DNA from: Porodaedalea pini
Taxonomy: Eukaryota; Basidiomycota; Agaricomycetes; Hymenochaetales; Hymenochaetaceae
Length of the DNA stretch: 64,000 nt
Direction of reading: 5' to 3'
Assembly: GCA_002794775.1 (NCBI GenBank)
Contig: NBAY01000125.1
Location: 1 to 64,000 of the forward strand
Below, piece after piece: positions 48,631 through 60,487 of this stretch. The position numbers were made by a program, and so were the translations under genes. Every line of letters starts with the position of its first letter. The first letter of the stretch is position 1. The notes under the pieces were generated by a model that was not told the origin of the DNA, did not search any database, and saw nothing but the letters and a program-made list of their open reading frames with translations.

Positions 48631-51600
48631 ATGTCGTCGCATACTTTGCCGTCGTTTGCTCAGGCGTTCAGTGCACTCGATGACCGTGACAGGGCGTTGC
48701 CTCCAATCCACTCGCATTCGCACTCGCATTCGCCGTATGTTCGCCACGACACTCGACATGAAGCACGACAGGACATGCACGGTCCTCCGCTGCCGCCTTT
48801 GAAGCGTGAGAGCAGGAAAAGAGCGCTCGAGCGGGATGATTCGTCCGAGTGCGTCGACTTTCTTTTCTCTGTGTTTGTTGCTTTGATACGCTGGACTCAT
48901 CCAAACCTTTGTGGTATGACAGGCCGTCGTCGCCGAGGATCGTCAAGCAGGAGCAGGACGTCGACCAGCTAGATCCATCCCCGCCTCCACAGACGAAGCC
49001 TACACCCCCAGCACCGTCACCAGCGAAACCGCCGCGTGCACGCCAGCAGCTGCATCTGAACACGAACGTCGGTAACGCGAGTAGCAACGCAAATGCCACC
49101 AATGCGGGCGCTGCAACTACTACAAACTCGAATACGACAGCAACGAATGTCCATGCAGCCCCGCCGCCCCCACCGCCTTCGCTGGTCCGCCAACACCCAC
49201 CCTCAAAGCGAAGGCGCGTCACCATCAGCGGCGTCGCACATCCCAACATGCATGCTTCCGCCTCATATGTCGTCGACCCAGTGCATGCACACTCCCACAC
49301 GCCGCCGCCGCACACGCACACGGGGCCGAGCACGCCGATCTCACCCGTTGTGATGGGCTTCACGATCCAGCGCGACCCGCAGGCGGTTGAGCAAGTGCGC
49401 GCGATGCTCGCCGTCAAGCAGAAGCAGAAGGCGCTCATCGAGAGCCGCCGCGGCAGTGCTGCTGGCCTTGTTGGCATCGAGGGCGGACGGCGCGGCTCGA
49501 CTGCTGGTGCTGGAGGCGTAGATAGCGCTGGGCGTCGAGCAAGTGTGGCTGCGCCGTCGGTTACAGTGAACGTTGTCAATCCGACACCGACGACGGCGAC
49601 TGGCCCTGGTCCAGCTCCAGCTCCAGCAGCTCCTCCGCTGAGACGGACGGGATCGAGTCCGAATGGCCATCGCCTCGCGCCGACACCTCCATCTATGTCG
49701 CCCAACGCGCGAGCGAACGCGGCCCGTACGCGCAGCCCTTCTCTGCTTGGTGGTGCGCGCGCAATCAGCCCGTCCACGCATGTCGTACCCAGCCAGAGTC
49801 AGAACTCCCGAGCGGTGCCTTTGCCCCCACCGACGACGACGTCGAATCTCTCGCCGCCGTCCCACCACCCGCATCCGCAAGCCTATTCGCATGCGGGGCC
49901 GGGCCGGCCGCATATGCCGAGTCCGCCGCAGCCACCGCCGCCGTCGTCGTCGTCGTCGTCGTCAAGTACCCAAAACCAACCACCGACGTTCGTCGCCAGC
50001 CAAGGGCTTTCTGCGCTCGCGCACAACCTCCCGCCGCCACCGAATAGCTTTACGCGCCGGCGGGCGGGCCAGCTGGGACTGCGCGGCAACAAGCCGGCTG
50101 ACCTCATGATCAGCCCGCGCGAGTCCGAATCGGGGCCGGCCCTGAGTGGCCATAAAGGATCGGCCACTTCTGCACAGCATCCACCTCAATCGCAGACGCA
50201 TACGCAGTTGCCACATCGAGGGATGCAGATGCCGTCCGTGCCCGTCAACAGCAGCTACAAAATGCTGCAGCCTGCGATTCAGAGTGCGCCGCCGCGCCCG
50301 GGACAGCAACCGGGCCGTTTCCCAATGGCGTTGCCAAGTCTCCCGCCGGCGCTTGGGGCGACTGGTGGCGCAGCGCAGCGCGGGACGAGCGTGCGCAAGA
50401 CAAGCGGGCAGGTACCGCCAACACCGACGCGCCTGAGCATGCAGCGCGCACAAGGCACGGCGGAGAGCGCGAGTGTGCGGCTCTCACAGCCGACTGGCCT
50501 CCCGCGTGTCCCGCGCACGGCGACCGCCGCCTCATTCGCCACGCCTCATGGACCAGTTGGTAGCGCTGCTGCCGGTGGCTCAACTCTGATGCCCGGAACG
50601 CCGGCGACGCTGCACCGTGCATCAGGCGCGGGCGTGGGCCCGGACAAAGCAGCGTTCCTCGCACCGTTTGAACAGTTCTTTGACGCGTTGAGCGATGCGC
50701 AGGTGCTGAAGGGGTGGTTCGGCGAGCAGCTGCGTCGTGTTGGCGGGGTCGCGAAGGAGGCCGAAGCGCAGGTTGCGCGGCTGAAGGCGGCGGGTGGTGA
50801 TAGTACAGTATCGAGGAGCGAGATGGAAAGTGTGGTGAGGGAGGCGGTCCAGCAGGAGGCGCGGGCGTGGCGCGACGAAATGGGACGCTTGCGCGCACAG
50901 GTGGCGGAGCTCCAGGAGGCATTGCACGACATTAGGGCGGGCGAGGATAGGTCACTCGAAACGCCGGGTGGAACAACGACGAAAGGCAAGGGGGTCCTCG
51001 GGCGGCCTATCAACGGGCTCTCGCCACGACCGCTCTTCCAGCCTACGCCGCCCACGAGTAGCGCGAGCACCTTCCCGACCGCACCGGGCGTCGAGTCCTA
51101 CACTTTTCCTCCCGTGCCGCGGCCCCCGACTGCACCAGCCTCGGCAGCTTCCGCGCCTATGCACGCGCCTCCACCATCTTCCTCCGCATCGCATATAGAT
51201 GCACCCCGGCGCAGCATCTCGCCCCCGCGGGCCCGCGACGTGGGGTCAGACAGCGCGAGCGGCGGCGGCACAGGAAGCGGGTACGGGCGGAGTGTGTCGC
51301 GCTCTGCGGCGAGTTCGCCTGCGCCGTCTCTCGATGGCGAGATTAGTCGTCGTTTATCGGTGTCGGCGATGCGTTTTGAGCCACAGCAGCCGTTGCCTGT
51401 TCGGCGAGAGGCACCTATGGGAAAGAGTGAGCGAGAGAAGGAAAGGGAGAGGGAGAGGGAGAAGCGGGAGGGCAGACCTGATCCGAAGAGGACGAATAGC
51501 TATAGTGGAGGCGGCGGGGCGGCTGCCTCGGGCTCGAGCTCAAAATCGAATGCGGGCGGTGGTGGCGGAGGCGCTGATGCTAACTCGGACAAACGTCGCA

Positions 51601-51671
51601 ACTCTATCCCCGGCGGCTCATCCGCCTCAGGCGTAGCGAAGCGCCCAGAGTCGCCCATGGACGAGAGCTGA
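48631..51671 (+). CDS. Large low-complexity basidiomycete protein (988 aa), possible nuclear regulator
   Basis: Two exons (48631-48848 and 48923-51671) join in frame to 988 residues. Family function is unknown to me. The N-terminus MSSHTLPSFAQAFSALDD is followed by a short HSHSHSHS tract and basic PLKRESRKRALE. Exon 2 has a serine/proline/alanine-rich disordered body and a basic PPSKRRRVTISGVAHP segment that looks like a nuclear signal. A better-conserved-looking core is SPVVMGFTIQRDPQAVEQVRA, MLAVKQKQKALIESRRGS. A coiled coil follows at about residues 660-760 (FEQFFDALSDAQVLKGWFGEQL through LRAQVAELQEAL), then a charged Arg/Glu tract (SEREKEREREREKREGR) and a glycine/serine-rich tail ending PMDES. 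A (GTC)n tract at about 49940-49966 encodes polyserine. The start is the ATG in frame with the splice. The overall composition fits a transcription cofactor. Confidence 0.75.
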
Positions 51672-54294
51672 TGCGCGAAAGTCATTGGGACTTTCTTCCC
51701 TTACGAATTGTGAATACGAGCCCATCGTCTTCATCCTTGTTTTCGGCTCTGACGCCGACTTGTTCATTCTCTGAGGTCTGAAGCACTCCCCATTTGTTTT
51801 GGAAACTAAAACGTCGTTGTCCATGTGTATCTCTATACGTACATCTCCAACGATGCCCCTTTTTTCTTTGCTGTACATATTTTTTTCCCTCCTCTTTCTC
51901 ATTCATCTTGGGTTGAACGACGTGTACGATTTTTCAGAGTTGCTTCTGACTGACTCCACTTATATTTCCTTTTCATCCCCTTCCCCCACCATCCCATGCT
52001 TCCCTTGCTCTTCTCGTTTCTATGCTACATTCAAATTCAATTCTGCTTTCTGCCTGCCTGCCTGTTCCCGCTCCTCTTGAACTCGTTTTCGTCCTGTTCC
52101 TGTTTTGAAGGCTTTCTTGGCTTGCTTTTTCTGAGATGGATTGTCTGATACTTACACTTGGTTCTCCTCCTTACCTGTCCGTGTTCTGTTTTCGTTGGCC
52201 GACATATAGTACTAGTGTAGCACCGCATGCGCTCTTCCCTCTTCACCTCCATCCTCCGACCTCCAACTTCAAGTCCGACTCGTACTCTCTGCGTTATATC
52301 ACACCACATTATCCTGTCCTTTCTTCATCGCTCCCTGAAGCCTCTTTGTGCCGTTGTTTGTTTAGCCCAATATAGAGTCTGAGTCTTTTTACTGAATAGT
52401 TATGTGGGTCGAGAGGTTGTTGTTCTTCTCTCCCTTTCCCCTTCAAGTTCCTGAGACGCAGTCTTCTGAGTTAGGACATCCAGTCAATGTATTTAAACAA
52501 AACAAAAAGTGAAGGTAGTGTCTGCAAAGCCAAGTAGGTGCATATTTGTATCTTGTGTGCGTGTATTTGTGTGCATCCGTACACGGAAGGGGCAACAAAT
52601 AGCCTCTTCCGAGTCACTCTTACGCAACCGACACAACGGCAGCCCATCACCCCAGAGCGGCACCCAGTAAATGCTTTGCACGTGACAGTCGATACAATTT
52701 CTATTCGGCACAAGTGAAGGACTTGCGAGGTGCGTTGAGATCCCCCTATGTAGCCTGAGCATACCGCCGCGTTTCTTGATGTGCGTCGTACTCTCTAATT
52801 TTGTAGTTATCTAGTGCTTGCGCTCACTGCCATCGGGAGCGTCGGGCAATCGATGGCGGTAAGTTTTATTCAATATGGCCCGCGGCACTTCTGAATATAT
52901 ACATACTCTCAATTTATTATTGACTGCATTTCTACATCTCTCTGATAGCAACAAGGAGACTTTAACTTTTGTCTTGTCTGTCTAGTGTGCTCAGTGTTTC
53001 CGGCACCGCCGGGTTTCCATAACATTTCATTGCAATTCGGGGTTGTTCACTCACTGCAAAGTGTACAGTCCGTGTCTGCCACCTTTCAATACAATCCAAT
53101 TTTGTACCTTTTAGTACAGCCCAAGTTAATTTTGTAGTTTTCAGCAGAGCTGGAGGCTGTGTAATTCATGTAGGCTTTCCCGACTCTCAACCTTTACTTC
53201 CTTTTCTATGCACCTGTTTGCCGGCACAGAATCTTCCCTTCATTTCTTTGGGGCCGTTCTTATGCTTCTGTGCTCGGTGTGTCTGTTTGTCAAGAAACCA
53301 CCGCCTGGAGGTATCAGTCAATCGATGAATACGATCCGGGCGCAAGAATTGATATCCGATCGCGTATGGGGGTGGTGCGCAGGCATGCACCATCACGCAT
53401 TCACCGCATCCCCAGTTCAAGCATTTCCTGCCATCTTCCCTGGACTGTGTCACCATGCAAGCAAATGGGAGAGTAAAGGGCCATGAGATTATCATTCAGA
53501 GACTGCAGTCTAGTTAGTATATGTACATTTGTAGAGCGAGGCCGCAGAGTTCCAGTAAACATGAAAGAACACCTGGAAATACAGCATAGACGCTCAATTA
53601 AGTAGAAGGAGAGTGGACCATCGGGCTTACACAGGTTAGGAGAATTAAGTGACTCTTAGTCACTGCGACCCAGTGTGTGTAATGGAAGTCTTCGTTCACC
53701 AGATGTATTTGTCCTCATGCCCTCCGAGTCTGAAGGTGCTGGAGGGTCGTTGACCATAACGAGTTCAGATTTTGCGCGAAAATAAATAAATAATTACGGG
53801 AATTCCTTTCCACTCTACTCATACGTGACTTTGGAAGGCTAAGAGGAGCTCTGTGGGATCATGGAGGAAGCGAGTTGAACTGCTGAAGCGGCAGTAGAGA
53901 TGGGTCGGACCTTCGGTGACCTTGCGTCTCATTTCAAGTAGCACTGGCAGTGGCGTCAACAGGGTGTGCAACATTCTTGAGAGCTTTCCCAAAGGTGTAT
54001 CTGTTTACGCGTAATGGACGAGGGAATCTGCGCTTGACATTTACAGGACATAAAGCAAATTTGGACCCACACGCCATCACACTGAGCACCTCTTAAGCTT
54101 GTCGTGCGTTAGGCAACCAAACAGCAACACCTCGTTCCTCGGATATGAAACCTCCAGACTATTAAACAATTACAGTACACTATTTATGCTTGAACATGGC
54201 AGAGGCCGAAGGGTGCGCAGTACATACAACATGATATCCCCTTGTAAATCCCGAGACGAATATACGCCCTAATAATATTAATAGCGCACATATC
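51672..54294. other. 2.6 kb intergenic region, pyrimidine-rich first kilobase
   Basis: The first kilobase is T/C-rich, with CTTTTC and CCTCTT runs, and probably includes 3' UTR. No gene or repeat family was recognised. Confidence 0.45.
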
Positions 54295-55882
54295 TCATTC
54301 GATGACAATAACGTCGATGGGCGACTCTTTGAGACTGCCGTTCTTCTCCAGCCCGCTGAGACGCTCATCAGAAGCGCTTGTCTCGGTATCCAGCGTCACA
54401 CGGATGGACAGCGTCCTCACGCGCGGGCTCGGGCGGCGTGTCCGCCAGAAACACCACGCCCGCCACACGTCACGTCGTGTGCCAAACATGAGAAATACGG
54501 CGGTCGGTACTATTTGTCAGTGTGAAACACGAGGAGAAAGAGACGATGTCAGAAAGTCAGTTCGGTATCGAGAGCGGAGAACTAGAATAGGTGCACGCAC
54601 ATGATGCTTGGACAAGGTAAGGCCAAATAGAGAGTGAGCGTGCAAGGAAAGCTGCGCATGCGCTGTGGAAAATCGAATGATAAGATACAGGAGAATGATG
54701 ATTTAGGATGACTTACGCAAGCGTTGCAAAGCCGTATACACTGAAGATGGCGATGCGCATGATCATGGATATGGACGCCGCATTCAGTCGTTGCGAAGAT
54801 CGGACGGCCTTCCAACGACGAACGAGTGTAACTCCAATGATGACTGATTGTTCGCAAGACAACTCAGAATCAGCATCTGTCTTCTGTGAAGAATGGAAGA
54901 TGTTGTTTCTTACTTTCCAAGATGATCATGATTGCGATCACTCCGGCTGCGAAACCGGGCACGGCGTATACTCTGTACAAAGGAAGCGAACTTCATGAGC
55001 AACATTGCAATAAGAACTGCGGGAAAACCATACAATGGATCGTAGTTAATTGTGCAGTAGTACGACCCAGTTCTGTCGATAAGCTCGGGGTGCTTGAGAC
55101 ATATCTTCCAGTGGAAGCACTAAGTCAGAGATGAAATAATAGAGTGGAATTTGGCCGACGCACCACAAGCGATCCAATAGAAAAGGCGATGAACACAACA
55201 TATGGCGCAAAGAACAGCTGAAAAAAGTTGAACAAACCTTCAAATCGGGAGGAGTGTCGGACTTACGGAAATGAGCACTTCTCTCCTGTGTTTTTGCAAC
55301 CAGGATGACTGGCTGAAAGCGCACCGAACACCCATCCAAACTTGAATATGGAGAGCACAATATGCTACTACGGCACTGGTATGAGTACTCAAGAGTAAGC
55401 GCAAAGTTCAATCATGAGCGAAATATCAGTTTGCTTACAGTGGCACGACCCCGTGCACCATTGCTGCTTGGGCGACACAGAGACGCGAGCTGAGTCCCGT
55501 AAATCGATCCACTTCGTGGTAGACCCTGCTCAACCCAGTTCAGAATGCTGGAGTTTTACCTAGCAGACAAAATAAAGACAATGGTGCAAGGAAGTAAACG
55601 CACGTCAGACAGTACACGATCGAGTAGATGATCCACGACACGCAGAAATTCACAAGCGTCAGGTGCCTTTTCACGCTCGGTGCGACGAGCATTGTCCCAA
55701 CGAATAGAGGCATGCCGACCTGACCTCCGAACACCTGCAGGAAGATGAAGAGCGTCTTATATTTGTTTATTTTCTCCGACGGGACATTCGCTAAAAGAAG
55801 AAACATGAGTAATCGGAGCCGACAGGGCTGTCTCTTCATGGAGCGCACCAGGATCGACTTCGTACTCCCTAGGCAGAAGCAT
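54295..55882 (-). CDS. Seven-transmembrane protein (receptor-like)
   Basis: Multi-exon gene starting MLLPREYEVDP (ATG at 55880-55882), spliced to ANVPSEKINKYKTLFIFLQ. Hydrophobic segments follow in order: VFGGQVGMPLFVGTMLVA, LVNFCVSWIIYSIVYCL, STAVVAYCALHIQVW, a PPYVVFIAFSIGSL-like segment, NYDPLYGFPAVLIAMLLM, GFAAGVIAIMIILE, and MIMRIAIFSVYGFATL. The last exon is FLMFGTRRDVWRAWCFWRTR with a charged cytoplasmic tail ending PIDVIVIE. The number and spacing of membrane segments and the tail fit the Agaricomycete 7TM/GPCR-like families. The ligand is unknown and it is not the STE3-type pheromone receptor as far as I can see. Several introns are inferred only from frame changes. Confidence 0.65.
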
Positions 55883-56954
55883 TGTTGAAGGTGGTTGGTA
55901 GAGAAAGGAAAGTCAGAGCCTGAAAGGCGTGCCAATGCCCCTTAGCAGGATTGTGAGAGAGAGAGGGGAACGAAGCGATTAGGAGGATATACGAGATTGG
56001 AAGGAAGGGAAGAGGGGGGGGAAGGAAGCGGGAGGAAAGCAGGCGAGGAGCAAGCGAAGTGCGTTCGTGTCGCTCTCGCAGGCGATACTTATCACCTTGG
56101 TCTCGTCGGGATAACGAAACAGCCCGGACCAGTGATCATCAGTGTTCCAGCCCAAATTTTGCCTGCTTCGCGCTTTAATTGTCGTCGAACCCAGACTGAG
56201 GGCAGCCGTCAACTAGGTACTGATCTCGGAGCTGCCAAGTCGGAACTGCAACTAGCTGTACAGGCGCCTCCTTGGTTCGTCTTTGCTGATCATCAAGCGA
56301 ACCTAGAGCTTATCGTTAATTTAAGCTCGGGAAGTTGTTGGGCTCAACCTGTTGCGGAATCGCGCTCGAAGAAAGGATTCAATAGCCATATATGTCGCAT
56401 TCGGTTGTGCCTAGGCAAGTGAGCGTAGGTGGCCAAGGATGCATACTAGCACAGGAGAGTCGCAGGCTATGTAACTAATGGCAGAGGGGCTGTGAGGGAC
56501 CGCGTTGCCCGTTGACACCAGACAGCTCGGGAACACAACTTCGCAGTGAGATGCCAACACAACGGAAGAGTTCAAGGCCGGCTCGGCATCAGTCGTAGTC
56601 ACAAATACACATGCGAGCGATGTCCGTTGCTCGGTAGTGAGCTAGAGAAGCGCGATGCTTTGGGGTGAGCGGTGTTCGGGACCGTCTATGTTTATCGTCT
56701 TTCGCACCATCATGGAGACGCGAACCTGATCGACGGACACATTAGGAGAAAGGCGGAGGAAGTGCGTGCGTTCCTGTCCCGTTTAACTACACACCACCTT
56801 AGCGATCGCATAGATAGTCCTTGGCATGTTTCTCCTGCCATGACTGACATATGACTGAATTGTGAGAGAATTGAATATTTTCAGCTCAAGTCGAGGTACA
56901 GCTTGCGGCAAGATACTTACCCGAAGTTTCTGAAAGGAAACAAATGGATAGGGG
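55883..56954. other. Intergenic region
   Basis: About 1.1 kb between the 7TM gene start and the SET-TAD3 stop. No gene was recognised; the purine-rich stretch 55980-56045 is probably 5' leader or promoter of the 7TM gene. Confidence 0.45.
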
Positions 56955-58822
56955 CTAAGCATCAACATCTTCAGGAGACCCCGTTACTACCGCCCAATCA
57001 TCGTATTTCTCTTCCTCCTCAATCTTCCATCGCAAGATAGTATATCGATGATTCACCCCTTTGAGGCGCGGAACGCAAGTCCCACGCCCTGCAGCACCAC
57101 CACAGCCACCTGTTGCATCCATCGCGCGCACAAATACGATTTCGCGCACCCGTGAGTGTAAGAGTGCCATACTGCACATAATGCAAGGCTCATGCGTCGT
57201 GAACAGTGTGAGCCCAGTAAGCAAGTAGTGTGTGCCGTTTGTTCGCGAACCGTCTGTACCCGTGTCGTCGGACACGCTGTCGGCCATAGGTGTCAAAGAG
57301 GAAGTAAAGGGGTTGGCTATTTCAGCTGTGGAGGCCTCCACTGCTGGGGTGGAGTTTGTCGATGTTGATGTTGTGTGCGAGGCGCGCCAGTCTGCGACCT
57401 TCCGTGTGACATTGAAGACGGAGTGACGAAGCGGATTGGACGTGGATTGACGAGTGTCATGTGCCATGAAAGAGGGCATGTCACCTTCGTACGTTCGATT
57501 TGTCCCCTCTACGAAAGGTCGAGGAACATACGAGACGATCGGTAGCTGGTTCACAATATATATGAAGTGGATTTTGCAACATAATTCCAGGAACCTACCT
57601 CGCCATCCTGTGCCGCTTGTTCGGGCCACAGCCTTCAAGACCTCCACCGCCTCCCAAGCCCATGCCGTTTTCGCCCTACTCCACGGCTCCGGTTCGCCCT
57701 TTCGTCGCGGAGCATAAACTGTCGGCCAGATCTGGACTTTGAGCTTGAGTGACTTCGGTGTCAGCGCGACTGACTCCGGCACGTCAGTCTGATAAGGTTC
57801 GGATAGATCAAGGCCTTCGGGAATAGGGGGAACTAAAGCGGATGAGGAGAGAAGCAACGAGGAGACGGGGCCTGCTCGCCGGATCCGCTTCAGGTGCAAC
57901 AAATCAGGCGTTTCGAGTCCAGCATCTCTTACCCATCTGAGTTGATGATAAATAAATGGCTGTTGTGTAGTTATTTTAAGAAAGGCATCACATACTTGAG
58001 CAGTATCGAGATTTTCTTCGGGTCTGGAACGTCAACAACCCAGACTTTGACTTGCATGTCGAATCAGCAAAAAAATATCTCTGTCATGTTGACAAAGGCT
58101 GCCTACTGGTCCGAATGGATCCCTCCTGATCTTCGTCTTCATCCTCCCCGATTACTTTCGTTCGCAAGAATGGCAAGTCAGCTTCGGGTACAAGATCTGC
58201 GGGATTGCCTTCAGAGAACGGATTCCTCTTGTTTACGAGTATTGCCCGAGGCACATTCCAGTCATTTAAATACTCCAAAGCTGATCGGTTCTGAATAAGA
58301 GGCTTTTCATCCGCCGATCCGGCCGGCGTGAACCAGAGACAATGCCCATAGGATATGCAGAGCTCTTCACCCACATTAATAGGACGGGTTGCTGAAAATT
58401 GGATGGTATCGTTTGCAGGGTCGACAGAGAAGGAAATATTCGGACTTTCCGAGTGGTTGAAAAGGGATCCTTCGTTGTGGATTCAGTTATTGGTCGATAT
58501 AAAAATAAAAGAAATACACAATTTGTCTCACCCAATCCGAGAGCCAGGGCCATACGCCCGTCTGGCCAAATGAAAGTATGGTGGTCAGGTGTAGTGTGTT
58601 TTCCGTGGGCCTCGTACTCTTCAGGGGAAAAGAGCAAGACGGGACTCGATTCGACGACCGTCCGAGCTGAAATTTGCCTGGAAGCTGACGCGGGTTGGTG
58701 CTTACTCGCTGGGGTGTTCATGGAGCTGGTCACGAACCAAAGATGCCTCTTCCTTTACCTTCAGAGACTTTTATATTGCATAGGCCACTCTCTTGAACTT
58801 CACCGTGAAGGACATCAGACAT
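56955..58822 (-). CDS. TAD3: SET domain fused to tRNA adenosine deaminase subunit Tad3
   Basis: One continuous spliced frame. N-terminal part: MSDVLHGEVQESGLCNIKVS, GRGIF, TVVESSPVLLFSPEEYEAHG, then after an intron SLFNHSESPNISFSVD and INVGEELCISYGHCLWFTP. The NHSxxPN and EELCISYG motifs are those of a SET domain. Splicing at about 58110 and 58010 leads through VWVVDVPDPKKISILLK to WVRDAGLETPDLLHLKRIRR and the deaminase half. That half contains NPLRHSVFNVTRKVADWRA (H with V replacing the catalytic E, as in Tad3) and HEPCIMCSMALLHSRVREIVF (zinc-binding PCxxC). Tad3 is the non-catalytic partner of Tad2 that makes inosine-34 in tRNA. A 51 bp in-frame intron lies at about 57546-57596. The SET part may methylate a protein or be a structural add-on; its substrate is unknown. 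Confidence 0.82.
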
Positions 58823-60487
58823 AGACCGACCCGACGCCACGAAGAACACTTGAACCGACGTCAGCTCGTCCCCCAGTAAAATTGACGAATGAATACCTTG
58901 CGGTATATTTCTATTGGGGCTATATTATCCGTGCAGTCCTTCGCGGTCTGTGAAAGACCCGTCCGAACAGTTCAAAAGCTCTGCGGAGTCTGGGCAGAAG
59001 AAAGTCAAAAAAGCAAGTAAACACACACCACGTGACTTGGTATTTATAATATCTGCTATCTACTACTAACAGACCGCCAACCGCACAGGAACCGAAACAC
59101 AACAGAAAGAGAGACAACTACGTAGCGCGCAAAAACAGATAGGGGTAAATGAGGAGGGAAAAGATAACAGGGATTAGGGATCGTTATTAAAGGTGAAAGG
59201 ATGGTGGTAAATCGGATAAAAGGGGCATGCTGTCAGGAGGGCGACGGAATGAGAAATAAGCGAATTTTAAAAGGAGAAGGAAATTGTTTGGGCGAGACCA
59301 TTCGACAAAGTCTAAGGGTAAAGAGCGATTGTTAAAAAGGCCGTTTCTGATATGAGTAAAAAAGGGGCAACAATTGAGAATGTGATGGACATCGTGCTTG
59401 GTACACAACGGGTCCGGACAGCGAGGTACGAGGTTTCGGTCATGCAAGTCGAGCGTGTTCAGCATCAGGCTGACGGCGCATGACTTGGTATTCATAATTT
59501 CTGCTATCTACTACAAGCAGCCACCAACCGCTCGGAAAAGAAACAAAACTGATCGAAAATGTGAATCTGCCCATGTCAAGGCACGTAATGAGTTACGCAG
59601 AGTGTATGCGTTGTCGGGGGATATACCGACGAATTAGATAATGAAAAAGGATGGGGCATGATGAAATAATGTCCTCATACTCAAACTGAAGGGAAGCGGC
59701 ATATTCGTAGTATGTGGAATAATGGAAATTGGAGGGGAAAATGAAGCAATAAGGAATGAGATGGGACAGGTAAGGAGGACGCGACCCATACATCATTGCT
59801 AATTCATAGGGTAAACCTGGTGCGGGTATAAACGGTTGCACATGGGGGTTAAGAGGTTGAGTGCCGACAAAGGATGGCAGACCGGGTTGTTCGTCCGGAG
59901 GTGTATGATAACCGACAAAAGCCGGTTGGAAGTTATTGTGGGGGTTGGCCGATAAGGCCCGAAGTTCGGTTATAATTTCGACTGATGAGGCCGAAGGCGA
60001 TGGGGGCGCTGATGTGTATTGAGTCGCTGCAGCGAGCAGGCGACGGCGTATAAAGTGAAAGGTATCCCTGTCCGAGGCAGGAGGCTCAGGTAGGGTTGAA
60101 GACTTGGGAAATCTGGCCTGGCGATGGCTATGGCATCTGCGACAAGGCGAGATACGATGTAATGTGAGGGGGCGACACAATGGTGGTGCCAACGACGATC
60201 TAAGATCCAAGACTGCCGATATGATGTGGTCGAGGACACGGTTAAAGCGGAGGGTAGTTCTGCGAAAATGCATGGAGGGATCGCGCGTCGTCGACAGGGC
60301 GAGGTCTCAGCGCGAATGTTCCCACGATGGGGATGATGGAGGTAAGTGACTTGGTAGGCAGTCCCCGGCGTTTGCAAATTGCATGCCGTCGTTTCTCATT
60401 GATCCCACAAACCACACTGCATTTCGATCCCCTAACTTGCAGTCGGAATATCTGTCTCTCTAATTGTCGCAAAATCCTTGGTCGGCA
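58823..60487. other. Possible retroelement-derived region
   Basis: A roughly 75 bp direct repeat (59033-59115 and 59478-59560; GACTTGGTATT, TCTGCTATCTACTAC) flanks a minus-strand frame at 59187-59495. That frame contains CPDPLCTKHDVHHILNCCPF, a cysteine/histidine pattern like the zinc-binding tail after some LINE-type reverse transcriptases. A further minus-strand frame at 59593-60273 (226 aa, proline- and tyrosine-rich) is unrecognised. No RT motif was seen. Confidence 0.3.
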
